Shown piece after piece: positions 1-5,903 of a stretch of DNA of 6,037 bases (position 1 is the stretch's first letter; each line of letters opens with the position of its first letter). Position numbers and translations under genes: made by a program. The DNA is from an uncultured Erysipelotrichaceae bacterium (GTDB taxonomy: Bacteria > Bacillota_I > Bacilli_A > Erysipelotrichales > Erysipelotrichaceae): assembly GCA_947175465.1 (NCBI GenBank), contig CAMWMY010000084.1:1-6037 (forward strand). Direction: 5' to 3'. The notes beneath the pieces are model-generated. The model was not told the origin of the DNA. It saw only the letters and a list, made by a program, of their open reading frames with translations, and made no database searches.

Positions 1-52
1 CTTTTTATCACTCTTATTCTTTTCTTTCTATATTTATTTTTCTATAAATAAA

Positions 53-70
53 GGGTAGCTCTCGCTACCC
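53..70 (-). terminator. Intrinsic terminator of the nusA operon
   Basis: On the minus strand GGGTAGC pairs with GCTACCC (7 bp, no mismatch) across a GAGA loop, which is a stable GNRA tetraloop. It is followed by TTTATTTAT at about 44-52. The plus-strand exit, CATTGCTCAA, has no T run, so the element works for minus-strand transcription. It lies about 88 nt beyond the rbfA stop with no gene between, so it probably ends the rimP-rbfA transcript. The T run is broken by A bases, so some readthrough is possible. Confidence 0.82.
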
Positions 71-157
71 CATTGCTCAAGATTTTGTTTTTCACTATTC
101 TTTTTTTATTTTGATAGCTACAAAAATATATTTTTCCCTACTATATCAAACATCTCT

Positions 158-502
158 TTACTTCCCTTGGTGAAGGCCTTGTAAAATTTGCTCGATTTTA
201 TTTCCTTTTTCCAAAGAATCATCATGTAAGAAAATTAACTCTGGCACTTTACGCATTTGCATGCGCTTTGCTAATTCTGTACGTAAAAAACCTTTGGATT
301 TTTCTAGTACTTTCATACCTGCATCTTTTCTTGCTTGTTGTCCTAAAAAAGACACATATATTTTCGCTATTGATAAATCATTAGTAATGCGAACATCGGT
401 AATAGTTACAAAACCTAATTTTGGATTTTTAAGCGAAAAATGAATGATCTCGGAAATTTCTTTTTGAATAATTCCCGCTACTTTCTCTGCTTTCATACTC
501 AT
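158..502 (-). CDS. rbfA: 30S ribosome-binding factor RbfA
   Basis: RbfA is a small cytoplasmic KH-fold protein that binds the immature 30S subunit near helix 1 and the 3' end of 16S rRNA, helps the late steps of 30S maturation and is needed for growth in the cold. The 114-residue length is normal for the family. Family signatures are an N-terminal helix (residues 3-20, KAEKVAGIIQKEISEII), the strand pair around GFVTITDVRITNDLSIAKIYVSFL (split here: residues about 30-42 and 43-53), and the C-terminal part with LRTELAKRMQMRKVPEL followed by FLHDDSLEKGNKI. The ATG at 500-502 is preferred to the ATG at 494-496 because AGGTGAT sits 3 nt upstream of the former. It is the last gene of the operon, 14 nt after infB, and ends in TAA about 90 nt before the terminator. 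The identification is secure. Confidence 0.96.
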   Translation of the reverse strand: MSMKAEKVAGIIQKEISEIIHFSLKNPKLGFVTITDVRITNDLSIAKIYVSFLGQQARKDAGMKVLEKSKGFLRTELAKRMQMRKVPELIFLHDDSLEKGNKIEQILQGLHQGK

Positions 503-516
503 ATTATCACCTATTC

Positions 517-2358
517 TTATTTGACTTCTACTTGTTGATCTTCATACGCTTCAATAATATCATCTACCTTAATATCATTAAAGTTTTCAATTGTTAGACC
601 ACAATCAAATCCATTGCTTACTTCTTTTACATCATTTTGGAAGCGGCGTAAAGAATTTAATTTTCCTGTATATACAACAACACCATCACGGATTAGACGA
701 ACACCACACTCTGCTTTAAGGACACCATCATTTACCATACATCCTGCAATCGTCCCAATTTTTGAAACCTTATACAATTGACGTACGCTTGCTTGTCCAA
801 TAACAACTTCTTCATAAACAGGTGCTAACATTCCTTTCATCGCATTTTCCATTTCTTCCAATGCCTTGTATATGATGTTATGAAGACGAATTTCTACGCC
901 TTCTTCCTCTGCTTTTTTACGAACCATTGCACTAGGACGAACATTAAATCCATAAATCATCGCTTTTGATGCACTTGCCAGCATAATATCAGATTCTGTA
1001 ATTGTCCCTGCTGTAGAACGTATAACTTTGACTTTCACACCTTCTACATCAATTTTCTCCATACTCGCTTTCACAGCTTCAGCAGAACCTTGTACATCAG
1101 CTTTAATGATGACATGAATATCTTGTACATCCCCTTGTTCTATTTGACGTGCTAAATCATCTAAAGACATGGCTGAAGATGTATTACGTTCTTGATCAAT
1201 TTTTTTATTCAAACGTGTCTCAGCCATTTGACGTGCTTTTTTCTCAGAATCAAAGGCTTTAAAAACATCTCCTGCGATTGGCACATCATTTAACCCAATA
1301 ATTTCAACAGGCATCGATGGCCCAGCTTCTTTTAATTCACGACCACGATCATCTACCATCTTACGTACACGACCAAATGCTGTTCCAACAACAACAGCAT
1401 CTCCTGTATGCAAAGTTCCACTTTGTACAAGTAAAGTAGTCACAGGACCTCTTCCTTTATCAAGCTTCGCTTCAATAACAGTTCCAGCAGCCATTTTATT
1501 AGGATTTGCTTTAAATCCTTCCACTTCACTAAGAATAAGAACGGTTTCAAGTAATTCTGGAATACCATCTCCAAATTTAGCAGAAATTTTAGTGAAGATT
1601 GTATCTCCACCCCATTCTTCAGGCATCATTCCTAAATCACTCATCTCTCCCATAATACGATCAAGATTTGCATCTGCTTTATCAATCTTATTTACAGCAA
1701 CAATAACAGGTACTCCTGCGGCTTTTGCATGGTCAACGGCTTCTTTTGTTTGGGGCATAACTCCATCATCAGCTGCTACTACAATAATAACAACATCGGT
1801 AACTTTTGCTCCACGAGCACGCATCGCTGTAAATGCCTCATGCCCTGGTGTATCTAGAAAAGTAACTTTTTTTCCTTTAATAGAAACTTGATAAGCTCCT
1901 ATGTGTTGTGTAATTCCACCAAATTCACCTTGTGTAACATTTGTTTTTCGAATCGTATCCAAAAGTGTTGTTTTCCCATGATCAACATGTCCCATGATTG
2001 TTACAACAGGAGGTCTTTCTTCTAAAAGCGCTGGATCTTCTTCCTCATTCATCTGCTCTTCGAAATCACTTTCTTCAATAATAATTTCTTTATGACACTC
2101 TACATTAAACTCCATACAAACGAGTTCAATATGTTCATCTTCCAAAGTAGAATTAATCGTAACCATTGTTCCCATCATAAACAACAATTTGATAATCTCA
2201 CTTGCATTTCGATTTAACTTTTCTGCAAGTTCTCCAACACTCAACGCACCATGATATGTAATCTCTTTTACTTCTTCACGTGCTTTTTTTGGCATAGGAT
2301 TCATATTCTTTGATTTGTTGTGAGCTTTCTTATTCCCTTGTTTTTGTTGTCTTGCCAT
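517..2358 (-). CDS. infB: Translation initiation factor IF-2
   Basis: IF2 is the GTPase that brings fMet-tRNA to the 30S subunit and promotes 50S joining. The 613-residue protein has a short basic start (residues 1-30), one IF2N-type domain (about 38-88), a short acidic linker (about 95-115) and then the G domain: G1 GHVDHGKT (123-130), G2 GGIT (147-150), G3 DTPGHE (169-174), G4 NKID (223-226) and G5 SAK (259-261). Domain II follows, then domain III (from about 410, with [10 protein letters not shown]) and the fMet-tRNA-binding C2 domain, in which GFDCG (about 583-587) carries the conserved cysteine. All catalytic motifs are intact. The family is often 700-900 residues; the missing part is the variable N-terminal extension, as in mycoplasma IF2. 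The ATG at 2356-2358 follows AGGTGAT by 3 nt, and this Shine-Dalgarno overlaps the ylxQ stop codon, so coupling with ylxQ is likely. Confidence 0.98.
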   Translation of the reverse strand: MARQQKQGNKKAHNKSKNMNPMPKKAREEVKEITYHGALSVGELAEKLNRNASEIIKLLFMMGTMVTINSTLEDEHIELVCMEFNVECHKEIIIEESDFEEQMNEEEDPALLEERPPVVTIMGHVDHGKTTLLDTIRKTNVTQGEFGGITQHIGAYQVSIKGKKVTFLDTPGHEAFTAMRARGAKVTDVVIIVVAADDGVMPQTKEAVDHAKAAGVPVIVAVNKIDKADANLDRIMGEMSDLGMMPEEWGGDTIFTKISAKFGDGIPELLETVLILSEVEGFKANPNKMAAGTVIEAKLDKGRGPVTTLLVQSGTLHTGDAVVVGTAFGRVRKMVDDRGRELKEAGPSMPVEIIGLNDVPIAGDVFKAFDSEKKARQMAETRLNKKIDQERNTSSAMSLDDLARQIEQGDVQDIHVIIKADVQGSAEAVKASMEKIDVEGVKVKVIRSTAGTITESDIMLASASKAMIYGFNVRPSAMVRKKAEEEGVEIRLHNIIYKALEEMENAMKGMLAPVYEEVVIGQASVRQLYKVSKIGTIAGCMVNDGVLKAECGVRLIRDGVVVYTGKLNSLRRFQNDVKEVSNGFDCGLTIENFNDIKVDDIIEAYEDQQVEVK

Positions 2359-2366
2359 AGTATCAC

Positions 2367-2660
2367 CTAACCTTTCAAATAAGTTTGAAGCTTCGTTGCA
2401 AATCCTTCATCTAAGATTGCAATCGCTTTTTTGTTATATTCTCCAATCGCCTGATTTAATAATTCAGACGAGATAAAACAATACGATACCTTGTAATAGC
2501 TACATTTATCCATAAGCTTTTTCCTTTGATTATCACCAATATCATCGCTTATCAATACTAACTTTGCACCTTTACTTTGAATACTTTTCCATATCGAGTC
2601 ACCACTTGCTATTTTTCGAGCACGTTTTGCTAACCCTAAAACACCGCTCACCTTATTCAT
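2367..2660 (-). CDS. ylxQ: L7Ae-family RNA-binding protein YlxQ
   Basis: This is a 97-residue member of the L7Ae/L30e/YlxQ family, whose archaeal relatives bind kink-turn RNA. Bacterial YlxQ is an RNA-binding protein of unsettled role encoded in nusA operons. The family pattern is clear: [17 protein letters not shown] near the N-terminus, a glycine-rich turn followed by [17 protein letters not shown], then the C-terminal [18 protein letters not shown]. The length is typical. Its ATG lies inside the end of ylxR, with an 8-nt overlap (2653-2660) in another frame. Only a weak purine stretch (AAAGAGA, inside ylxR) lies upstream, so its translation probably depends on ribosomes finishing ylxR. It ends in TAG, 8 nt before infB. 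The name rplGB is also used for this gene. Confidence 0.9.
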   Translation of the reverse strand: MNKVSGVLGLAKRARKIASGDSIWKSIQSKGAKLVLISDDIGDNQRKKLMDKCSYYKVSYCFISSELLNQAIGEYNKKAIAILDEGFATKLQTYLKG

Positions 2661-2913
2661 TCATAAACATCTCTTTCAAGCGTTCATATACACTATCCTC
2701 AATTTCACACTCTAATGAACGAGCAAGTGCTTTCCTTTTTTTCGCCACTTCTACAGCTTCTACACTTTTCTTTAAATAAGCTCCTCTTCCATTCATCTTT
2801 CCTGTAATATCGATTTCAACTGTTTGCTGAGGTGTACGTACAATACGGATAAGCTCTTTTTTCGGTAGTACTTCTTGCGTTGCTACACACTTACGCATCG
2901 GTATCTTTCTCAT
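2653..2913 (-). CDS. rnpM: YlxR/RnpM family RNA-binding protein (DUF448)
   Basis: YlxR (DUF448) is a small basic protein of nusA operons. The Bacillus subtilis protein has been reported to bind RNase P RNA and modulate RNase P activity, hence the name RnpM. The signature is present: IPMRKCVATQEVLPKKELIR, then IVR, an ID.TGK.NGRGAYL segment with the conserved GRGAYL, and a basic stretch AKKRKALARS. I place the start at the ATG at 2911-2913 (MRKIPMRKC, 86 residues) because GGAGGA at 2921-2926 is 7 nt upstream. A GTG at 2917-2919 would add two residues but lies only 1 nt after the same Shine-Dalgarno. The gene follows nusA by 18 nt and overlaps ylxQ by 8 nt, which suggests translational coupling. 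Family assignment is firm; the RNase P role is carried over from B. subtilis. Confidence 0.92.
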   Translation of the reverse strand: MRKIPMRKCVATQEVLPKKELIRIVRTPQQTVEIDITGKMNGRGAYLKKSVEAVEVAKKRKALARSLECEIEDSVYERLKEMFMNE

Positions 2914-2920
2914 AGGCACA

Positions 2921-2928
2921 TCCTCCTT
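2921..2928 (-). promoter_or_regulatory. ribosome binding site deciding the ylxR start
   Basis: The minus strand reads AAGGAGGA here. It is 7 nt from the ATG at 2911-2913 but only 1 nt from the GTG at 2917-2919. An out-of-frame ATG formed by the last base of the motif and the next two leads to TGA after three codons. Spacing therefore favours the ATG at 2911-2913 as the true start. Confidence 0.75.
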
Positions 2929-2931
2929 CTT

Positions 2932-4569
2932 CTATTCTTCGTAATATTCATCATATTCATCGAAATCAATATCATCATTGATCCAATCATTTTCAGCTTC
3001 TTCTGCTTCTTGACGAGCGATTTCATCCAATTCTTCTTGTGAATAAATCGGCTTCATCTCATAATCTTTTTTACTTAAATCAAAAGTTGCTTTACGACGA
3101 GGCTCTTCTTTCTCTTCTACTTTTTTATACTTCACTTTCACTGTCTTTTCTTCTTGTTTTACAGAACTATCCGCAAATGTTTCAAATTTCGATACATATT
3201 CTTGTTTTTCTTTAATATTAATTCCTTCTACTTTTTGTTTCTCTTTTACAATTTTTGCAGCTTTTTCGAAATCATCAGCTTCTTCTACTACCTCTTCTGC
3301 TACATCTTCCACTACTTCTTCTACAACGCTTTCTTGTAGAGCTTCTTCTTTTTCACTCTCTGCATCTACATCATAGTGGAAATCAGCTTCGACAATCGAT
3401 TCTACTTCTTGTGGTTTATTCATTTCTTTAAATAGAGCTTGTTGTGCTTTTTCATGCTCTTCTTCTTGTTTCGCCAAATATTCTTCTCTTTGTTTTAATG
3501 CTATTTCTTTCCATGGAATACCTGCTTCTTCCATGTCACTTTCTGATTTAATATCAATTTTACTTCCTGTTAGCTTCACAGCTAAACGCGCATTTTTTCC
3601 TTTTTTCCCAATTGCTAAACTAAGTTGGTCATCACGCACTACTACACATAAGCCATTTTTACGATCACTGCTTGGAATAACCGCTAACACTTCCGCTGGA
3701 GCTAATGCATTTTTAATCAATTCACTTACATCTTCACTCCATTCAAAAATATCAATTTTTTCGCCACCAAGTTCATCAATAATAACTTGTACACGTTGTC
3801 CTTTAGGACCAATACATGCTCCAATAGGATCGATGTTTTCATTATGCGAATAAACTGCCATCTTTGTACGCTCTCCTGCATCACGGGCAATGGCTTTAAT
3901 TTCAATAATTCCTTGATAAATTTCAGGAACTTCTTTTTCAAATAATCGTTTTACAAGAGTCGCATTTCCACGTGATACAATGACTTGTGCTCCTTTTGTT
4001 TCTCTATTTACTTCTGAAATTACAACACGAAGATGTTGCCCATCTTTATATTTTTCACCTGGAATTTGTTGATTTTTAGGTAATAGTGCTAATGTTTTTC
4101 CTATATTTATAATTGCGAATTTTTCTTCCACAGATTCTACAATTCCTATAATCATCTCTTCTTCTTTATCACAATACTCATCATAAACAGCTTGTTTTTC
4201 TGCTTCGCGAATTTTTTGCTTCATAACATTTTTAGCTAAAATAACCGCTGCTCTTCCTAACTCAGCAATACTAACTTCACTAGCAACACGATCTCCTAAT
4301 TGATAGGTTTCTTTTACTCGTTGTGCATCTTCTAAAGAGATTTCTAATTCATCATCTTCTACTTTCTCAACAACAACACGTTCTTGATATACTTTAACTT
4401 CTCCACTTTTCCCATTAATATCTACACGCACTAATGCATCTGGTATTTCGATATGTTTACGAAATGCTTTTGATAAAGCTTCTTGCAAAGCCTCCACAAC
4501 AATTTCCTTTGATAATTTTCGATCACTTTCAATCGCTTGCATAGCAGCCATAAAATCTTTCAAATTCAT
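2932..4569 (-). CDS. nusA: Transcription termination/antitermination factor NusA with long acidic C-terminal tail
   Basis: NusA binds RNA polymerase and nascent RNA and modulates pausing, intrinsic termination and antitermination. The conserved core is complete: RNA-polymerase-binding N-terminal domain (about 1-128), S1 domain (about 135-200), KH1 with IGPKG (253-257) and KH2 with AIGKKGKNARLA (319-330). The core ends near IPWKE (351-355), close to the full length of B. subtilis NusA (about 370 residues). About 190 more residues follow, rich in Glu, Lys and Val, with a charged helix (356-382), a VVEE repeat (415-430), a basic patch (about 478-493) and a very acidic, Tyr-rich end. This tail does not look like the helix-hairpin-helix acidic repeats of proteobacterial NusA; mycoplasma NusA is also extended. 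The ATG is preceded by AAAGGAA at 4578-4584. The gap from rimP is 16 nt. Confidence 0.97.
   Translation of the reverse strand: MNLKDFMAAMQAIESDRKLSKEIVVEALQEALSKAFRKHIEIPDALVRVDINGKSGEVKVYQERVVVEKVEDDELEISLEDAQRVKETYQLGDRVASEVSIAELGRAAVILAKNVMKQKIREAEKQAVYDEYCDKEEEMIIGIVESVEEKFAIINIGKTLALLPKNQQIPGEKYKDGQHLRVVISEVNRETKGAQVIVSRGNATLVKRLFEKEVPEIYQGIIEIKAIARDAGERTKMAVYSHNENIDPIGACIGPKGQRVQVIIDELGGEKIDIFEWSEDVSELIKNALAPAEVLAVIPSSDRKNGLCVVVRDDQLSLAIGKKGKNARLAVKLTGSKIDIKSESDMEEAGIPWKEIALKQREEYLAKQEEEHEKAQQALFKEMNKPQEVESIVEADFHYDVDAESEKEEALQESVVEEVVEDVAEEVVEEADDFEKAAKIVKEKQKVEGINIKEKQEYVSKFETFADSSVKQEEKTVKVKYKKVEEKEEPRRKATFDLSKKDYEMKPIYSQEELDEIARQEAEEAENDWINDDIDFDEYDEYYEE
3280..3327 (-). repeat. Four 12-bp units encoding a VVEE repeat in the NusA tail
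   Basis: NusA residues 415-430 read VVEE, VVED, VAEE, VVEE in tandem. The DNA is four diverged 12-bp units made mainly of GTA and GAA-type codons. The codons differ between units, so this is an old or selected repeat rather than a fresh tandem duplication. The four-residue period does not match a coiled-coil heptad and would put acidic and hydrophobic pairs on alternating turns of a helix. The function is unknown. Confidence 0.6.
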
Positions 4570-4585
4570 ATTCTTAATTCCTTTC

Positions 4586-5053
4586 TTATATTTTTACTGA
4601 TAATCGAATACAGGCGATATTATCCATCGCAATCTCTGCTTTCTTACGAACTGCTTTAGCCATATATTCTATTAAAATCTTATCATCTTCCACTATTTGT
4701 AAAGTACCTTTTACTTCATCCAATCCAGCTTTCGGATCTTTTAATTTCACATAAACAAATTCTCCTAATGCTTCTTTTATTTCTTCTTTACTTCTTAATT
4801 CTCTTTCAGCTCCAGGAGAGCATACTTCTAAAAAATATTCAGAAGCAATCATATCTTCGGCATCCAATCGTAACGATATTTTTTCAGAAATTGCCGAACA
4901 AGTGTCTATATCCATACTTCCATCTTGTCGCATAATAGATACTTGTAAAATTCTTGTACTTCCTTCATTTCTCCAACATACATCATATAAAATAATAGAA
5001 GCCTCTTCGACAATAGGCTTAATCATCTCTTTTATTCTTACCAATTGATCCAT
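4586..5053 (-). CDS. rimP: Ribosome maturation factor RimP
   Basis: RimP (YlxS in B. subtilis) binds the free 30S subunit and supports early 3'-domain assembly, around uS12 and the central pseudoknot. The 155-residue length is standard. The N-terminal alpha/beta domain carries the family pattern DIDTCSAISEKISLRLDAED (48-67) and LEVCSPGAER (75-84, usually SSPG.ER). An SH3-like C-terminal domain (about 86-155) ends in EIAMDNIACIRLSVKI. The ATG has AAGGAG 7 nt upstream (5061-5066). It is the first gene of the nusA operon, the usual place in bacteria, so its leader controls the whole unit. The end overlaps nothing; nusA starts 16 nt further on. The identification is secure. Confidence 0.96.
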   Translation of the reverse strand: MDQLVRIKEMIKPIVEEASIILYDVCWRNEGSTRILQVSIMRQDGSMDIDTCSAISEKISLRLDAEDMIASEYFLEVCSPGAERELRSKEEIKEALGEFVYVKLKDPKAGLDEVKGTLQIVEDDKILIEYMAKAVRKKAEIAMDNIACIRLSVKI

Positions 5054-5089
5054 CTATATTCTCCTTTTACATAATGAAGGAGTGGGCAT
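5054..5089 (-). CDS. Possible 11-codon leader ORF abutting rimP
   Basis: In the rimP leader, an ATG at 5087-5089 opens a frame for MPTPSLCKRRI that ends in TAG at 5054-5056, with the rimP ATG following directly (TAG then ATG, no gap, same frame). A GGAG lies 6 nt upstream of the small ORF's start, at 5096-5099, so it could be translated. The start codon sits in the loop, and the GGAG in the 5' arm, of the leader hairpin, so folding and translation would compete. The rimP Shine-Dalgarno lies inside this ORF. It may be a chance frame: it is very short and there is no comparative evidence here. Confidence 0.3.
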   Translation of the reverse strand: MPTPSLCKRRI

Positions 5090-5099
5090 TACCCACTCC
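5079..5099 (-). promoter_or_regulatory. Leader hairpin of the rimP-nusA operon, possible attenuator
   Basis: On the minus strand GGAGTGGG pairs perfectly with CCCACTCC (8 bp) over a 5-nt loop TAATG; a U-G pair could add a ninth. It starts about 13 nt after the predicted transcription start and ends 12 nt before the rimP Shine-Dalgarno. The bases after the stem are UUCAUUAUGU, U-rich but interrupted, which would make a poor terminator on its own. In B. subtilis the leader of the equivalent operon contains a NusA-dependent terminator used by NusA for autoregulation. The position and form here fit such an element, but this is inference. It lies between the rimP promoter and rimP, so it is not the rpmF terminator. 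Confidence 0.6.
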
Positions 5100-5118
5100 G
5101 TTTGAAGTATCTGTGTTT

Positions 5119-5147
5119 ACTATATCACTTTTTTTTCATTTATTCAA
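5119..5147 (-). promoter_or_regulatory. Sigma-A promoter of the rimP-nusA operon, extended -10
   Basis: The minus strand has -35 TTGAAT (5142-5147, 4 of 6 matches), a 17-bp spacer (5125-5141) and -10 TATAGT (5119-5124, 5 of 6). The spacer ends in TGA, giving an extended -10 (TGATATAGT). The spacer also contains eight A bases in a row. The predicted start is an A near 5112, giving a leader of about 59 nt before the rimP ATG. It lies directly beyond the rpmF terminator, so it can drive the operon alone. Confidence 0.75.
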
Positions 5148-5152
5148 TACTT

Positions 5153-5192
5153 AAAATAAAAAAGGCTATAGTATTACGTTTAAATACTATAG
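5153..5192 (-). terminator. Intrinsic terminator of yceD-rpmF overlapping the rpmF stop codon
   Basis: The minus strand reads CTATAGTATT (5183-5192), a 7-nt loop, AATACTATAG (5166-5175), then CC and TTTTTTATTTT (5153-5163). The stem has ten perfect base pairs and the T run is strong. The first arm contains the last rpmF codon (CTA, Leu) and its TAG stop (5187-5189). No U run follows on the other strand, so it acts in one direction. Confidence 0.88.
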
Positions 5193-5372
5193 ACTTTCAC
5201 TATTAAGGTCGATAATAACTTTTCCATTATATTGACCACACTCACACATTGTGTGAGGTCTTTTGTACTCACCACAAGCTTGACATTTTGTTAATGTTGG
5301 TGCAGCTAATTTATAATGTGTTCTACGCTTTGCTTTTCTAGTTTTTGAATTACGTCTTTGTTGAACTGCCAT
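5187..5372 (-). CDS. rpmF: 50S ribosomal protein bL32
   Basis: bL32 is a small structural protein of the large subunit that lies near the exit of domains II and VI of 23S rRNA. The 61 residues show the family layout: a [19 protein letters not shown] basic start that threads into rRNA, a [10 protein letters not shown] linker and a zinc-ribbon-like end. The first cysteine pair is CxxC (C30, C33) but the second is CxC (C43, C45, in HTMCECG), whereas zinc-type bL32 normally has CxxC there (such as VCKACG in B. subtilis). The reading of this region is clean, with no frameshift. The ATG at 5370-5372 has AGGAGGT 7 nt upstream (5380-5386). It follows yceD by 16 nt, the classic partner arrangement, and its stop codon lies in the terminator stem. 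Confidence 0.96.
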   Translation of the reverse strand: MAVQQRRNSKTRKAKRRTHYKLAAPTLTKCQACGEYKRPHTMCECGQYNGKVIIDLNSESL

Positions 5373-5388
5373 ATTCTTTACCTCCTAC

Positions 5389-5898
5389 TTATTCTTCTAC
5401 TTTAAATTCTTTCAACTTCGCTAAACGAGGATCGATTGCTCTTTCTTTTGTCTTTGCATAATCTTCTTCTTTGACAACTTCCCAACCTTCTCCTTTAGGA
5501 TAATGATGAACACCAGACTTTACTACCTTAAAAGGCACTTCCATTAAAATTAATGAAAAGACAACTGGCATCAACTCAACAACATCACCCTTTGTTTCAT
5601 GAACATCTTCATCATTTACTTTTTCAAAAGAAAATATTTCTAAAGAATTTGTTTGAAATGCATATTCTACATCTTCCAATGTAATCGAACATGGTAGAAT
5701 CATCACACCTTCTATTGATAAATCGACAAAGACCTTCTCTTCACAACGATTATAATCTATACTCCCAGATACTGTAACATCTTGCAATCCTCTGATATGA
5801 TCCATTTTCGCAAATACAGTAGATGGAAATGAAATAGTCTCATGGAAGGAAAGAACTTCTTCTTTACTCTTTAATAATTCTGCCTTTGACCATTTCAC
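5389..5898 (-). CDS. yceD: YceD family protein (DUF177)
   Basis: YceD (YlbN in B. subtilis) is a conserved cytoplasmic protein encoded beside rpmF in most bacteria. Plant and bacterial members have been linked to 23S rRNA accumulation, though the molecular role is not settled. The 169 residues match the usual length (about 165-175). Visible family marks are the central LPCSITLEDVEYAF, where the conserved cysteine follows a strand of the beta-sheet domain, and the C-terminal signature IDPRLAKLKEF, followed by an acidic end. The start is a GTG at 5896-5898: the near-perfect Shine-Dalgarno GAGGTGAT lies 5 nt upstream, whereas the ATG at 5891-5893 is in another frame. It is the first gene of a two-gene unit with rpmF and has its own strong promoter about 30 nt upstream. 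Confidence 0.92.
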   Translation of the reverse strand: MKWSKAELLKSKEEVLSFHETISFPSTVFAKMDHIRGLQDVTVSGSIDYNRCEEKVFVDLSIEGVMILPCSITLEDVEYAFQTNSLEIFSFEKVNDEDVHETKGDVVELMPVVFSLILMEVPFKVVKSGVHHYPKGEGWEVVKEEDYAKTKERAIDPRLAKLKEFKVEE

Positions 5899-5903
5899 AA
5901 AGT

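Noticed and set aside
31..50. AT-only inverted repeat TATTTAT/ATAAATA after the operon terminator
   Set aside because: All pairs are A-T over 7 bp, in very AT-rich DNA; it would be weak and is expected by chance.
1592..1891. 99-codon plus-strand ORF opposite infB
   Set aside because: It lies opposite the conserved GTPase domain of infB, lacks a Shine-Dalgarno and has no recognisable family pattern.
3154..3339. Plus-strand ORF very rich in Phe, Tyr and Cys opposite the NusA tail
   Set aside because: It is the antisense of Glu/Lys-rich nusA codons (GAA and AAA read as TTC and TTT). It has no ribosome binding site and overlaps a secure gene.
3533..3853. 106-codon plus-strand ORF opposite nusA
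   Set aside because: It is opposite the KH domains of nusA; the composition is that of a shadow frame and no start signal is present.
3726..3941. 71-codon minus-strand ORF within nusA
   Set aside because: It runs in another frame of nusA with no ribosome binding site, and the nusA frame here is conserved KH1 sequence.
5054..5186. A tRNA gene at the head of the nusA operon, as metY in E. coli
   Set aside because: The 133-bp gap holds a terminator, promoter and short hairpin only. No cloverleaf or T-loop sequence is present.
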